64,000 nt of DNA from Polynucleobacter sp. MWH-S4W17 (GCF_018687535.1 NZ_CP061295.1:1550001-1614000), one strand, 5' to 3'. Counted from the first letter of the stretch, positions 25,720 to 35,678 are shown. The notes: a model not told the origin generated them from the sequence alone. Numbers and translations are program-made.

Positions 25720-26475
25720 TTATTGCTGACTTCGATTTGGAGAGTCTTGAAAACCATTAGAGCGGTAAGTGAGAACTAAGGTATCTCGATACCCATATTT
25801 TCCTAATGGCTGAATTGGGGTTGATTCATGAATCATGCGCTGATCATTCATTAACAACAAAGACCAAGGTTGCGTGAGTGTAAAGCGCAATCCTGCAGAG
25901 CCAGAGGTATCAAATATTCTGGTCTCGCCACCCTTAATGCCTTCTCGATCTAACAAGAAGACTGCTACAAAATCAACGCCATCGCGATGGGCGCCTTCAG
26001 GTGTTGGGCGTCCGATGCCATCAGTAGTATCAATCCGAAATTGATGCGCTTCAACAAACCAAGTATTCACAGCCTTGAGGCCGTTGAGGATATGCGCAAG
26101 TCCCAGCAAGACGGATTGCCAAGCAGAACTACCTAACAACTCACCTTGAATGGGCTCAAACCAGCGCTCAATTCCACCATGTAACGCGTTGTAATCCAGC
26201 GATTGCCAGTGCGCACGATGTGGAACCATTGTGAGTTTATCGCCTTTAATCTCATAGCTGGCATGTCGACGAAAGCGATAGCGCCCACCATCTTTTAAAT
26301 AAGGGTCGCGGGGCAAGTTTTCCCAATACTTCGTGAGATCTTGAAGCTTGGACAGATCTACATTACTAAATTCAGAGACCGTCTCAGCAGAAACCACAGC
26401 AAAGCCGTCATCACGCAACGCTTGATCGATCTGCTTGAGGGGGGTCAGCGTTGGCGCAAGGTCAGTCATTGTCAT
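25720..26475 (-). CDS. 2OG-Fe dioxygenase family protein
   Basis: A 251-residue protein of the 2OG-Fe_Oxy_2-like family. The iron-binding triad is H163-x-D165 in GAHRDGVDF and H216 in RMIHESTPI, on a cupin-like core, and R230 or a nearby basic residue could bind the 2-oxoglutarate carboxylate. Relatives hydroxylate free amino acids such as L-isoleucine, but the substrate here is unknown. The N-terminal region, with YRFRRHASYEI, is also typical of this group. Transcribed on the opposite strand from the Bug gene, with 27 bp to the next upstream gene, so it may share its promoter. Confidence 0.82.
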   Translation of the reverse strand: MTMTDLAPTLTPLKQIDQALRDDGFAVVSAETVSEFSNVDLSKLQDLTKYWENLPRDPYLKDGGRYRFRRHASYEIKGDKLTMVPHRAHWQSLDYNALHGGIERWFEPIQGELLGSSAWQSVLLGLAHILNGLKAVNTWFVEAHQFRIDTTDGIGRPTPEGAHRDGVDFVAVFLLDREGIKGGETRIFDTSGSAGLRFTLTQPWSLLLMNDQRMIHESTPIQPLGKYGYRDTLVLTYRSNGFQDSPNRSQQ

Positions 26476-26502
26476 GGGTCTATTTTATGGCAGATGATGA
26501 AA

Positions 26503-27804
26503 TTAGCTCACCAAACTCAAACGGTGACGCACTTCACCCACATGTCCTTTGAGGTCATATAACTCTTTCGCATCCAACATGGATACCTTGATATTTCCAA
26601 CGCGCCTCTCGATATCTTCAAGGTCCTTAAAGTTCTTTTCTTTTAACGCTGGATTTTGGGCATTCTTCTCAATCACCTTGAGCTCTTCATATACCTGCGC
26701 CAACTTCAATCGCAATAAGAAATTTTTGGTAGTGGGGATATAGGTAAACAATGGAATCAAAATGACTAGCAATGGAATAACAATTTTGACAAAACGTCCT
26801 GCCCATACCGCAGTCCAAAACGGCAAGTGACGATGTAAGAATGAAGGGCCATCCTTTAGATAAATCTCCGCATCCGCATGCAATGGGAAATCCAATCCAG
26901 CGCTAGAGGGAAACTCGCCTACCTTTTGTAATCGAGAATAGGACTTCAAAATATCGTAAGAAGCACTCAGTAAGAGTGAGACCATAGCTGGACTTACATT
27001 GTCATGGGCTACCAAGGTGGCAGTAGCGGCCATCACCTGAATGTCTTGACGAGGTTGATCATGCTCAATACTCAATAAACCTCTGGGTACGGTGACCTTG
27101 GATAAATAGCTAAGATTTCTGGTGTATGCATCTGCCTGGTCAAAATCCATCAAGCGAATGCCAGGGATAGCGTAAAACTTTTTCAGGATGGGCGCCTCTG
27201 CAGCTGCCACAATAAATACTGCATCTAATTCGCCATTATTTAACTTAACGATTGCTTCATCAGGGTTTAATTTCTGCGCGCCAATTTCTTTATCTGTAAT
27301 GCCGCTAGTCTGCAACAAATTCTGAGTGAGTGCTAAAGTGCCACTCCCATCATTACCAATAGAGACGCGCTTACCTTTTAGCTGACTTAAAATCTTGAGT
27401 TGGCCGCCATCATTTTTAAATGCGCCCTCACGATACCAAACCCAAATTGGCTCGTAAAACATTCCGGCTATCGAAACCAAATTTGGATATTCGGCAACAT
27501 TAGCAACACCACCCTGCACCATTGCAAAATCAACCCCAGAATTAGGGTCATTCAAAAGAGCTAAGTTATCTAAAGTTCCGCCCGTGGATCGAATATTTAG
27601 ATCAACACCCTCTTTGGCTATTTCTGTTTTAAGGCGTTCGCCAAAATGGTAATACAGGCCAGTAGGAAAACCTGTAGCCATCTCGATTGACTTTGGTGGT
27701 GGCGGGACTAAAACCCACAATACGCCAAAAAGGATGGTTAACAGGACAAAAAAGACTGCTGTTAGGGCCAAGGGGTTATAAATTTGTCTTTTGATGAAAT
27801 TCAT
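26503..27804 (-). CDS. TAXI-family solute-binding-like protein with C-terminal membrane and coiled-coil domain
   Basis: A 433-residue protein. An N-terminal hydrophobic helix (about residues 10-32) precedes a TAXI receptor domain (IEMATGFPTGLYYHFGERL, then GKRVSIGNDGSGTLALTQNLL and GELDAVFIVAAAEAP). A second membrane helix (WAGRFVKIVIPLLVILIPLF) follows near 345-370, and the last 60 residues are charged and helical. Ordinary TAXI receptors are soluble and end before this; the form with a cytoplasmic tail suggests a membrane-tethered sensor or receptor. No TRAP permease is adjacent. The start is set by AAGAGAT ahead of MNFIKRQ, not the ATG 14 codons upstream. Confidence 0.83.
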   Translation of the reverse strand: MNFIKRQIYNPLALTAVFFVLLTILFGVLWVLVPPPPKSIEMATGFPTGLYYHFGERLKTEIAKEGVDLNIRSTGGTLDNLALLNDPNSGVDFAMVQGGVANVAEYPNLVSIAGMFYEPIWVWYREGAFKNDGGQLKILSQLKGKRVSIGNDGSGTLALTQNLLQTSGITDKEIGAQKLNPDEAIVKLNNGELDAVFIVAAAEAPILKKFYAIPGIRLMDFDQADAYTRNLSYLSKVTVPRGLLSIEHDQPRQDIQVMAATATLVAHDNVSPAMVSLLLSASYDILKSYSRLQKVGEFPSSAGLDFPLHADAEIYLKDGPSFLHRHLPFWTAVWAGRFVKIVIPLLVILIPLFTYIPTTKNFLLRLKLAQVYEELKVIEKNAQNPALKEKNFKDLEDIERRVGNIKVSMLDAKELYDLKGHVGEVRHRLSLVS

Positions 27805-27915
27805 GGAAATCTCTTTGTTTTTTGCATTATGCCCCGAGCAAAGCAATAGGCAAAGGTTTCAAATCAAGCCTAATAAATCACGATAAGATGATACTTTTAA
27901 GCAGCCCCAAAGAAC

Positions 27916-28680
27916 ATGATGAATTCAGCAAAAACCAAGGTAGCCCTAGTCACCGGTGCAGGAACTGGTATTGGGCGGGCAGCTGCCAAAGCCCTCCTCA
28001 AGGGAGGCTATCAAGTGGTCCTTACTGGACGCAATCTAGATAAATTAGAAAAGGCTATTACTGATATTGGTGGTAATCAAAGTAACTGTATAGCGGTTGC
28101 TTGCGATGTCGGCAAACCCGATGAAGTCAAAAAGCTATTTACAGCACTTAGCAATAAATTTGGTCGCATTGATGTGCTCTTCAATAACGCTGGTATGGGA
28201 GCCCCTGCCATACCAATGGAGGACCTGAGTTATGAGCAATGGATGAATGTAGTGAATGCCAACCTCTGTGGTGCGTTCTTGTGTTCACAGGAAGCGATTC
28301 GTATGATGAAAGCGCAATCTCCACAAGGTGGCAGAATTATTAATAACGGTTCGATCTCTGCACATGCACCTCGTCCAATGTCAGCACCCTACACGGCAAC
28401 TAAACATGCCATCAGCGGCTTAACCAAAACCATTGCATTAGATGGACGCCCTTTTAATATCGCATGCGGTCAAATCGATATCGGCAATGCCGCCACAGAA
28501 ATGACTGAGCGTATGGCTGCTGGAATCATGCAGGCAGATCAATCCATTAAGGTAGAGCCACGTATGGATGTTAATCATGTTGGCGAGGCAGTGCTGCACA
28601 TGGCTCAACTGCCACTAGAAAGTAATATTCTATCGATGACGATTATGGCAACCAATATGCCATTTGTGGGTAGAGGCTAA
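27916..28680 (+). CDS. SDR family NAD(P)-dependent oxidoreductase
   Basis: A 254-residue classical short-chain dehydrogenase. Motifs: TGAGTGIG at 13-20 for the cofactor, NNAG at 90-93, catalytic S146, Y159 and K163 in the NGSISAHAP and YTATKHA segments. Cofactor preference may be NADP, as R39 follows the second strand (TGRN). The protein is cytoplasmic. It ends 4 bp from the convergent ccmI gene. The substrate is unknown; the middle of the sequence resembles many 3-oxoacyl or glucose dehydrogenase-like members. Confidence 0.88.
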   Translation: MMNSAKTKVALVTGAGTGIGRAAAKALLKGGYQVVLTGRNLDKLEKAITDIGGNQSNCIAVACDVGKPDEVKKLFTALSNKFGRIDVLFNNAGMGAPAIPMEDLSYEQWMNVVNANLCGAFLCSQEAIRMMKAQSPQGGRIINNGSISAHAPRPMSAPYTATKHAISGLTKTIALDGRPFNIACGQIDIGNAATEMTERMAAGIMQADQSIKVEPRMDVNHVGEAVLHMAQLPLESNILSMTIMATNMPFVGRG

Positions 28681-28684
28681 AACG

Positions 28685-29875
28685 TTACTGGCGAACTTGG
28701 TCGACTAGTAGGCGAACATTAGTTGTGCCGATTTTAATTGTCTGCACTGAAGAAATTAAATCCCCCACTTCCGGTTTTGCCATCCCAGTCTTAGAAATAC
28801 GCGCCTCGATACTCGCCTCAGATAATTGAGAGAGAGGCGCACTGGGATTCATGGCTAATGAATCATTCAATATAAAGCTCATTGGAAAGTCAGTTGCAGG
28901 CACCTTCAAGACAGCAACAGGCATGCGCTCACCAGGTTTACGTGCAATTACCATCACAATGTCGCCAGGCTTAATCTTAGATTTCAGGTCAGCAGATAAT
29001 TCGATCTTGCCGCCAATGCCTTTTCCGGTTGGAGCAACCGGCGCTGAAGTAGTCAGACCACCTTTAGAGCGCGCCTCAGCAATCGATCCCTGAATGGCAC
29101 GCACCTCATCAGTATTGGGCGGAAGTTGTTGCGCAAGCTTCTCCCAGGACTGCACCGCTGCCTTGTAATTTTTAGCGTTATAAGATGCGGTTCCAGAAAG
29201 CCAAAGTGCCATCATGTTATTGGGGTCCAGCTTTAAGGCTTGATTAATCAACTGCGAAGGCTTCCCAACAAAACTCCCATTTGCATTGCTTGCCAATACA
29301 TCTGCATAGTCGGCTAACAATTGCGGATCAGAATCAATAAAGCTACCAGCACGTGCGTATGCCTTGGCAGCATCCTCATCATGGCCCAAGATTCGATAGG
29401 AGCGAGCTAACATCGCCCAGCCTTTTAAGTTGCCAGGATCTTTTTCCATTTTGATGGCAAATTCAGCCACCATTTTTTCGATACCTTCCTGGGTGACTGG
29501 TTTTTCAGAATTGTTATGGGCTACTCGAACAACATCCCCCAAGGAGAAATACAGCGCCGAGGAGAGCAAAACAATAAAGATACACAGCCCAATTGCAGTC
29601 TTCTTTGAAGAGCCCGCAACCTCTCGGTCGTCTTCTTCAATGGTGTCTTGAAAAAGTCTCTGACGCATTTCTGCATGCGCAATTTCATAATCAGTAGAAG
29701 TAATTACGCCAGCTGTATGTTCGGCCTCTAATTTATCCAACTCTTCTCGGTATATGGTGGCATTCATCTGACGACGCGATGTCGCAGAGCTCTTTGCGGG
29801 GAAGATGAAGGGGCGCAGTAATAGCACTAACACCAGAACCAAGAGTAAAAAAGCAGGGATCAAAAAGCTAGTCAC
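28685..29875 (-). CDS. ccmI: c-type cytochrome biogenesis protein CcmI (CycH), TPR protein
   Basis: A 396-residue membrane protein with two N-terminal helices (about 1-25 and 93-115) separated by a cytoplasmic loop containing YREELDKLEAEHTAG, then a periplasmic TPR domain (MEKDPGNLKGWAMLARSYRILGHDEDAAKAYARA, interrupted here by normal TPR spacing) and a C-terminal beta-rich extension. CcmI binds apocytochrome c and hands it to the CcmFH haem ligation complex. It is the last gene of the ccm operon and follows ccmH by 5 bp. Confidence 0.93.
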   Translation of the reverse strand: MTSFLIPAFLLLVLVLVLLLRPFIFPAKSSATSRRQMNATIYREELDKLEAEHTAGVITSTDYEIAHAEMRQRLFQDTIEEDDREVAGSSKKTAIGLCIFIVLLSSALYFSLGDVVRVAHNNSEKPVTQEGIEKMVAEFAIKMEKDPGNLKGWAMLARSYRILGHDEDAAKAYARAGSFIDSDPQLLADYADVLASNANGSFVGKPSQLINQALKLDPNNMMALWLSGTASYNAKNYKAAVQSWEKLAQQLPPNTDEVRAIQGSIAEARSKGGLTTSAPVAPTGKGIGGKIELSADLKSKIKPGDIVMVIARKPGERMPVAVLKVPATDFPMSFILNDSLAMNPSAPLSQLSEASIEARISKTGMAKPEVGDLISSVQTIKIGTTNVRLLVDQVRQ

Positions 29876-29880
29876 TTATT

Positions 29881-30351
29881 TCATCCCTCTTTCTTATCGA
29901 TTGCATTTAAAAGTGCATCAATTTTTTGATTGTCAGTATCAGTCAGCGTGATATCAGGCAGACTACTATTTCTACGTCTTAAATAGATTAATAAACCAGC
30001 AATACCCAGACCCAAAATAACAAATGGGCCAATCCATAGCAACCAGGTCACTGGCTTCACTGGCGGGCGATACAGTACAAAATCGCCATAGCGCTCAACC
30101 ATAAACGAGCGGATTTGATCATCGCTCTTACCTTCTTTGATCAATATCCGAATTTCACGACGCAAATCATTTGCTAAATCAGAACGTGAGCCAGCCAAAG
30201 ACTCGTTCTGACAAACTAGGCAGCGCATTTCTTCTGAAATACTAATGAGGCGCTGCTCTGTTACAGGATCATCCGCGAGTGGTGCAGCATCTTTGGCAAA
30301 CGCGTTGCCTAAACTAAATACGCAAACGGCGATTAATAAAATTCGCCTCAT
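29881..30351 (-). CDS. ccmH: cytochrome c-type biogenesis protein CcmH (CcmL-type)
   Basis: A 156-residue protein with a signal peptide (VFSLGNAFA) and the redox motif LRCLVCQNES-like sequence MRCLVCQNESL, cysteines C44 and C47. A C-terminal transmembrane helix (ITWLLWIGPFVILGLGIAGLLIYL-like) anchors it in the inner membrane. CcmH keeps apocytochrome CxxCH cysteines reduced for haem ligation. It begins inside the ccmG stop (4-bp overlap). The length of one-domain CcmH is about 150, as found; the TPR part is supplied by CcmI. Confidence 0.95.
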   Translation of the reverse strand: MRRILLIAVCVFSLGNAFAKDAAPLADDPVTEQRLISISEEMRCLVCQNESLAGSRSDLANDLRREIRILIKEGKSDDQIRSFMVERYGDFVLYRPPVKPVTWLLWIGPFVILGLGIAGLLIYLRRRNSSLPDITLTDTDNQKIDALLNAIDKKEG

Positions 30352-30878
30352 GATTTCTTTAACTCACTCAACATAGGATAAATTTTTTGATTCAATAAAT
30401 CCACTGTTAATGGGCCAATGTGTTTAAAGCGAATCACTCCTGCCTTATCGATGATGTAAGTCTCAGGCACCCCATAGACACCATAATCAATACCAACACG
30501 TCCATTGCCATCAAAGGCGGAGAGTGTGTAAGGGTTACCTTGTTTTGCCAGCATCGCTACAGCATCTTCACGATTATCTTTGTAGTCCAAACCAATCACT
30601 GGCGCTATTTGGGACTTGGAAAGCTCAACCAACACCGGATGTTCTTCACGACAAGCTACACACCAGGATGCCCAAACATTCAGAATCCATACCTGACCCT
30701 TCATACTTGCCGGTGAAAATGTTTTATTAGCATCGGCTAATTGAGGCACTTCAAACGCAGGAGCGGCCTTATTAATTAAAGGCGATGGGACCTCATGTGG
30801 ATCACGATTTAAGCCAATAGCCAAAAAGACTACCAAGCCTACAAACAAGATCAGGGGGATTAAAAATTTTGCTTTCAT
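30348..30878 (-). CDS. ccmG: thiol:disulfide oxidoreductase CcmG/DsbE
   Basis: A 176-residue periplasmic thioredoxin-fold protein anchored by an N-terminal helix (about 4-23). The redox site is WASWCVACREEHP with C73 and C76; the family signature GVYGVPETYIID with cis-proline is present. It reduces CcmH or apocytochrome c during haem attachment. Start and stop overlap ccmF and ccmH by 4 bp each, indicating tight translational coupling. Confidence 0.95.
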   Translation of the reverse strand: MKAKFLIPLILFVGLVVFLAIGLNRDPHEVPSPLINKAAPAFEVPQLADANKTFSPASMKGQVWILNVWASWCVACREEHPVLVELSKSQIAPVIGLDYKDNREDAVAMLAKQGNPYTLSAFDGNGRVGIDYGVYGVPETYIIDKAGVIRFKHIGPLTVDLLNQKIYPMLSELKKS

Positions 30879-32794
30879 GCGAACTTGCTCTTTAACTTCA
30901 GTCGATAGCGCTTATCCGACATAGCCAACACGCCACCTAATGCCATCAACAGGCAACCACCCCAAATCCAATCCACAAAAGGCTTATAGTAAACACGTAC
31001 TGCCCAGGATTGGTCATTCAGCTCCTCGCCTAGCGATACATAGATATCGCGGGTGAGCCCAGCATCAATCGCTGCCTCAGTCATCGGCATCGTCGATGAA
31101 AAGTAGCTTCTCTTTTCTGGATAAAGACTGATCTGTTCGCTGCCATTTTTAGATAGCAGGAATGTGCCACGTATTGCCTGGTAATTCGGACCGCGAGCAG
31201 CGCTAACACCCTGAAGCTGGATTTGATACCCGCCAACTCTTACTGTATCGCCAGCGGACATGCGCACATCTTTTTCTTCCTGATAAGCGCCGACCATTGT
31301 GACGCCAATAACAAAAACGGCAATACCTAGATGCGCTACTTGCATGCCAATAAAGGAACGGGTTGGTTTTCCTGCTTTAGCTTGGCGAGCGATTTGCATG
31401 CAGCCCGAAGCCATGACCCAAAAAGCTAACATGAAGCCCATGCCTGCAAGCCAAGTAAATTGCCCCATGATTAAGGGAATTCCAACGCCTGCAATCAGAG
31501 CAACTGCGCCTGCAATCCATAAACGCTTAATGATGCCAATTAAATTACTCTGCTTCCAGCTTGCCCATGGGCCGATACCCATCAATACCAGCAATGGCAC
31601 CATGATGGGAACGAATACGCTATTGAAATAAGGAGGACCTACAGAAATCTTACCTAGATGCAAAGCATCAATCAGCAATGGATATAGGGTGCCTAGCAAA
31701 ACAGATCCGGCAGAAACCACTAAAAAGACATTACCAAGCAAAATCAATGTTTCTCTGGAGCTCAAACTAAATTTGCCGCCCATCGAACTCTTAGGCGCAC
31801 GCCATGCGTACAGTATCAGGGACGAACCAACTACGAGTGATAAGAAGATCAGAATAAAGATGCCGCGCCTTGGATCGGTTGCAAATGCATGAACTGAGGT
31901 CAGAACGCCTGAACGTACCAAGAAGGTTCCTAGTAGCGATAAAGAGAAGGCGGTAATCGCCAAGAGCACAGTCCAACTCTTAAAGCCACCGCGCTTTTCA
32001 GTAACTGCTAAAGAATGTAATAAGGCAGTACCCACGAGCCAAGGAATAAACGAAGCATTCTCAACAGGGTCCCAAAACCACCACCCGCCCCAACCCAGTT
32101 CGTAATAAGCCCACCATGAACCCAAAGCAATACCGAGGGTCAGGAAAACCCAGGCAGCGGTTGTCCAAGGACGTGACCAACGAGCCCAAGCTGCATCCAA
32201 TCTTCCGGACAATAAGGAGGCAATCGCAAATGCAAAAGCCACTGAAAAACCGACGTAACCCATGTACAACATTGGCGGATGAAATACTAAGCCCGGATCT
32301 TGCAAGAGTGGATTTAATGAGCGGCCATCTTGAGCGGCTGGCAATAAACGCTCAAACGGATTTGAGGTTGTTAAAACAAACAGGAGTAAGCCACTAGTGA
32401 CCAGCCCCAAAACACCAATTACTCGCGCCACCATAAAGTCATCTAATGCTTTAGAAAGCTGAGCAACCAAAATGGTCCAGGTAGCCAGCAAGAAAATCCA
32501 CAACAAGAGCGATCCTTCATGTCCACCCCATACTGCGCCGAATCGATAAATCACCGGCAGCTGTGAATTAGAGTGCTCAGCAACATAAAGCACAGAAAAA
32601 TCATTGGCGTAAAAACTCCAAGCCAAGATTCCAAAAGCAATCGCCAATAATAAGAAGACCGTTTGCGCAGCAGGTCTTGCCAGCACCAACCAGTCGCGTC
32701 GGCCATAGTGCGCGCCCAGCAAGGGCAAAACCCCTTGAATGAGAGCAATGCAAAGCGCCAGAACTAGTGCGTAATGCCCAAACTCAGGAATCAT
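30875..32794 (-). CDS. ccmF: haem lyase subunit CcmF
   Basis: A 639-residue membrane protein with about 14-15 helices. The tryptophan-rich haem-handling motif reads [22 protein letters not shown], and [21 protein letters not shown] with its conserved histidine lies upstream. CcmF receives haem from holo-CcmE and ligates it to the CxxCH motif of apocytochromes in the periplasm. Length and motif order match the family (about 640-660). The gene overlaps ccmE and ccmG by 4 bp. Confidence 0.96.
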   Translation of the reverse strand: MIPEFGHYALVLALCIALIQGVLPLLGAHYGRRDWLVLARPAAQTVFLLLAIAFGILAWSFYANDFSVLYVAEHSNSQLPVIYRFGAVWGGHEGSLLLWIFLLATWTILVAQLSKALDDFMVARVIGVLGLVTSGLLLFVLTTSNPFERLLPAAQDGRSLNPLLQDPGLVFHPPMLYMGYVGFSVAFAFAIASLLSGRLDAAWARWSRPWTTAAWVFLTLGIALGSWWAYYELGWGGWWFWDPVENASFIPWLVGTALLHSLAVTEKRGGFKSWTVLLAITAFSLSLLGTFLVRSGVLTSVHAFATDPRRGIFILIFLSLVVGSSLILYAWRAPKSSMGGKFSLSSRETLILLGNVFLVVSAGSVLLGTLYPLLIDALHLGKISVGPPYFNSVFVPIMVPLLVLMGIGPWASWKQSNLIGIIKRLWIAGAVALIAGVGIPLIMGQFTWLAGMGFMLAFWVMASGCMQIARQAKAGKPTRSFIGMQVAHLGIAVFVIGVTMVGAYQEEKDVRMSAGDTVRVGGYQIQLQGVSAARGPNYQAIRGTFLLSKNGSEQISLYPEKRSYFSSTMPMTEAAIDAGLTRDIYVSLGEELNDQSWAVRVYYKPFVDWIWGGCLLMALGGVLAMSDKRYRLKLKSKFA

Positions 32795-33225
32795 TTATTC
32801 GTTCCGTTTTTTTGAGCTTGCTCTAAGGCATGCTTGGCTTCAGGAGGCATGTAGTTCTCATCATGTTTAGCCAGTACTTCGCTAGCAATAAATTCACCAT
32901 TGGCATTCATGCGACCTTGGATCACGGCACCTTTACCTTCTTTAAACAAATCAGGAAGGATGCCTGTATATGCTACTGGAATATCTTTCACCAGATCAGT
33001 AATCACAAAGTGCACGGTTAGACCATCGCGCTTTAAAGAGCCGTCTTTCACCATGCCACCAATTCGAAAAGCCTGGCTTTGAGGCGCCTTGCCTGCTGAC
33101 ACTTCACTTGGAGTGACATATAAAGCAATATTGCTATTAAGTGCATTCAAAATTAAGAGTGCAGCTACACCAATTACGATCAGCGCTGCAATAATCATTA
33201 ATGCACGTTTATATCTAGGCTTCAC
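32791..33225 (-). CDS. ccmE: haem chaperone CcmE
   Basis: A 144-residue membrane-anchored periplasmic haem chaperone. One N-terminal helix (about 9-29) is followed by an OB-fold domain and the haem-binding motif [13 protein letters not shown], in which H121 forms the covalent bond to haem and Y125 helps ligation. It shuttles haem from CcmABCD to CcmF. Overlaps of 4 bp with ccmD and ccmF. Confidence 0.95.
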   Translation of the reverse strand: MKPRYKRALMIIAALIVIGVAALLILNALNSNIALYVTPSEVSAGKAPQSQAFRIGGMVKDGSLKRDGLTVHFVITDLVKDIPVAYTGILPDLFKEGKGAVIQGRMNANGEFIASEVLAKHDENYMPPEAKHALEQAQKNGTNK

Positions 33226-33410
33226 TTACTAATCTCTTTATCAAACTGCTTGGCTAATTGCTCTTGCTTCAACCGACGTACGATTGCTCTAAAGCGAGCA
33301 CGCACCATGAGGGGCTCCAATATCAATATCAGCACACAAACACCAAAACTACTCCACACATACAGTGCGTAGCCGCCCATGGCAAAAAACTCAGAAGGGC
33401 TATTCCACAT
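33222..33410 (-). CDS. ccmD: haem exporter protein CcmD
   Basis: A 62-residue single-helix protein. The sequence [23 protein letters not shown] is the standard CcmD opening, followed by the helix and a basic cytoplasmic tail. CcmD is needed to release holo-CcmE from the CcmABC complex. The gene sits in the usual place between ccmC and ccmE; its start overlaps the ccmC stop by one base. Confidence 0.93.
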   Translation of the reverse strand: MWNSPSEFFAMGGYALYVWSSFGVCVLILILEPLMVRARFRAIVRRLKQEQLAKQFDKEISK

Positions 33411-34180
33411 CAGATTTTCACCTCAATTGATTGTCTCACCCAATCAGCATGGGCTTCACGTTCCAAAATGATTGCCCTCACTCGCATTAAGGTGACTGCA
33501 ACGGTGTACATCCAAAGACATAAAGCCATCAACAACATACCCCAGAGCATAGTTTGTGCCATCGCCGGGGCTTTTGTGAGTGAAACGGAGGCACCTTGAT
33601 GCAAGGTATTCCACCATTTCACCGAGAAATAAATGATCGGCACGTTTACAACGCCTACCAAAGCCAAAATTGCGCTCGCCTTATCGGCACGGCGAGGGTC
33701 ATCAATAGAAGCTCGCAATGCAATAAAGCCCAAATACAGAAAAAGAAGAATTAATTCTGAAGTAAGCCGAGCATCCCAAACCCACCAGGCACCCCACATG
33801 GGCTTACCCCAAAATGCCCCGGTCCACAAAGATAAAAATGCCATCCAAGCACCTATAGGGGCAAGAGCCTGCGCCATCATGGCAGACAAACGCGTATTAA
33901 AGACCAGTCCCAGTCCTGCCCATGTGGCCATGACTAAATAAATAAACATCGACATCCAGGATGCGGGCACATGAATAAAAATGATGCGGTAGCCCTGCCC
34001 TTGCACAGCGTCTACCGGCGCAATAAAGAAACTAACCCACAGACCAGCAGTGCCAAATAGAAAAGCTAAGACCCAGAAAAATGGGATGAGCTTACCTGCC
34101 ACCGGATAAAAAGTGCTGGGGCTAGATAACTTAAACCAGTTAACTAAGCGGTGATTAGAAAAAGTATTTATCGGATTCAT
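33410..34180 (-). CDS. ccmC: haem exporter protein CcmC
   Basis: A 256-residue six-helix membrane protein. The tryptophan-rich haem-handling motif reads WGKPMWGAWWVWDARLTSEL, with flanking histidines in IIFIHVPASWMS and WWNTLHQGAS. CcmC binds haem at the periplasmic face and attaches it to CcmE. The C-terminal residues are hydrophilic. Overlaps ccmB by 4 bp. Confidence 0.95.
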   Translation of the reverse strand: MNPINTFSNHRLVNWFKLSSPSTFYPVAGKLIPFFWVLAFLFGTAGLWVSFFIAPVDAVQGQGYRIIFIHVPASWMSMFIYLVMATWAGLGLVFNTRLSAMMAQALAPIGAWMAFLSLWTGAFWGKPMWGAWWVWDARLTSELILLFLYLGFIALRASIDDPRRADKASAILALVGVVNVPIIYFSVKWWNTLHQGASVSLTKAPAMAQTMLWGMLLMALCLWMYTVAVTLMRVRAIILEREAHADWVRQSIEVKI

Positions 34181-34842
34181 TCAATTGCAATCTTTACAGC
34201 AGCACTACTTACCCAAGGAACAAATGCTAAAGCCAAAATCAATAACGCGCCCAGCAATGAAAAATGGCCTGAGGCATCCAAGCCCACACTATTGGCATAT
34301 ACGGCGCCAGCACCAAAAATAAGAACTGGGATATATAACGGCAGTATCAATAAACTTAATAACACGCTGCCACCTCTGACACCCAAGGTCAACGCTGCAC
34401 CTATGGAGCCTAGCAAGGATAGCACTGGGGTACCTAATAATAGAGTTCCCATCAGTACATACAAAGAACTGGCATCCAGATCAAACTGAATGCCAATAAT
34501 CGGGGCCAAGAGCACGAGTGGTAGTCCACTCACAATCCAATGGGCAATAATTTTTCCAGTTACTAACAAGACCATAGGCTGCGGCGACAAGGCAAGCTGC
34601 TCTAAAGCGCCGTCTTGGTAGTCTGCGGCAAACATGCGCTGCAACCCCAATAGTGTGGATAGCAGGGCTGCAACCCAAAGAACGCCTGGAGCAATCTTAC
34701 GCAGCAAAGCAGAATCCGCACCAATACCCAATGGAAACAAACTAGTCACCACAACAAAAAAGAAGAGAGCCGTAAGTACCTCACTTTTGCGGCGCATGAC
34801 CAAGAGCAAATCACGGCGAATGATTGCGAGCAGAGCATTCAT
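34177..34842 (-). CDS. ccmB: haem exporter protein CcmB
   Basis: A 221-residue ABC permease with six helices. It begins with a short cytoplasmic segment, ALLAIIRRDLLLVMRRKSEV, then helices containing FGI-type sequence ALLSTLLGLQRMFAADYQDGALEQLALSP, the CcmB coupling region. With CcmA it forms the ATPase that drives release of holo-CcmE. Its start overlaps the ccmA stop by 4 bp. Confidence 0.94.
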   Translation of the reverse strand: MNALLAIIRRDLLLVMRRKSEVLTALFFFVVVTSLFPLGIGADSALLRKIAPGVLWVAALLSTLLGLQRMFAADYQDGALEQLALSPQPMVLLVTGKIIAHWIVSGLPLVLLAPIIGIQFDLDASSLYVLMGTLLLGTPVLSLLGSIGAALTLGVRGGSVLLSLLILPLYIPVLIFGAGAVYANSVGLDASGHFSLLGALLILALAFVPWVSSAAVKIAIE

Positions 34843-35486
34843 AGATCTAGCGCCCTCACACGCGGAAGATCCACCGCTTGATGGCTAGTCAGCACGACTA
34901 AACCACCTTGCTCCACATGCTCCGCTATTAATCCTTGTAAATCTTGTACGGCATGAATATCAAGCGCATTAAATGGCTCATCTAAGATCCACAACTTGGC
35001 TTGACGTGTCAACATGCGAGCCATTAAGACCCGACGCTTTTGTCCAGCAGATAAAAAACTGACCGGCAAGCTCTCACGCCCACGCAAATCAAAACGCCAG
35101 AGCGCTGCTAGGGCCTTATCGTGTGGCAATTGAATATCATCAAGCACTGCATACAACTGCAGATTTTCCAATGCAGTGAGATCTTCTTTAAGAGCATCAC
35201 GATGCCCCAGGAATAAAAGTTCACGATGATATGTAGAGGGATCTTTGGCGATTGACTGATGATTCCAAAGAACTTCTCCCACATCTGGTTTAGAGAGTCC
35301 CGTCAGGAGTCTCAGTAGGCTGGTTTTCCCAACCCCGTTCTCGCCGCGCACATGCAGGCACTCTCCAGCCGTTACCATGAGATTCAGATTCTGAAATAAT
35401 TGTCGCTCCCCACGAATACAAGTCAGCCTACGAGCTTCGAGCATCAAATGCGGTGTATTGGAGGAGGAATGAGTATCGACTGTCAT
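34839..35486 (-). CDS. ccmA: haem exporter ATP-binding protein CcmA
   Basis: A 215-residue ABC ATPase. Walker A is GENGVGKT at 48-55, the signature loop reads FLSAGQKRRV and Walker B LWILDEPFNALD, followed by the switch histidine in LTSHQAVDL. CcmA powers the release of haem-loaded CcmE from CcmC. It is the first gene of an operon of nine ccm genes (A to I), all on this strand and nearly all overlapping. The promoter described separately lies just upstream. Confidence 0.95.
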   Translation of the reverse strand: MTVDTHSSSNTPHLMLEARRLTCIRGERQLFQNLNLMVTAGECLHVRGENGVGKTSLLRLLTGLSKPDVGEVLWNHQSIAKDPSTYHRELLFLGHRDALKEDLTALENLQLYAVLDDIQLPHDKALAALWRFDLRGRESLPVSFLSAGQKRRVLMARMLTRQAKLWILDEPFNALDIHAVQDLQGLIAEHVEQGGLVVLTSHQAVDLPRVRALDL

Positions 35487-35519
35487 GAGGGCTTGGGGCT
35501 TGAATCAACCACCCATGGC

Positions 35520-35548
35520 ATTGTCCAAGAGCCCCTAAGAGCTGTCAA
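35520..35548 (-). promoter_or_regulatory. sigma70 promoter of the ccm operon
   Basis: Read on the minus strand, a perfect -35 box TTGACA (35543-35548) is followed after 17 bp by GACAAT (35520-35525, 4 of 6 matches to the -10 consensus). Transcription would start near 35513, about 27 bp before the ccmA start codon. No FNR box is near, which suggests constitutive expression of cytochrome c maturation. Confidence 0.7.
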
Positions 35549-35627
35549 ACCAGCAAAAGTGGAGTTAAAGGAATAATCCCATTTAATTCAATTACTTATG
35601 TAATTATAAGCCGAGTCAACCAAGAAA

Positions 35628-35651
35628 AAAAACCACCCGTAGGTGGTTTTT
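35628..35651 (-). terminator. rho-independent terminator of the YceI gene
   Basis: On the minus strand, AAAAACCACC and GGTGGTTTTT form a 10-bp stem with a four-base loop, followed by a run of eight T. It lies 28 bp past the stop of the second YceI gene and insulates that operon from ccm. Confidence 0.93.
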
Positions 35652-35678
35652 CAGAGGACATCAGCCCAACAAAAGGAA

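Noticed and set aside
35587..35614. Second ccm promoter using TTGACT and TATAAT
   Set aside because: The two hexamers are only five bases apart; a sigma70 promoter needs about 17.
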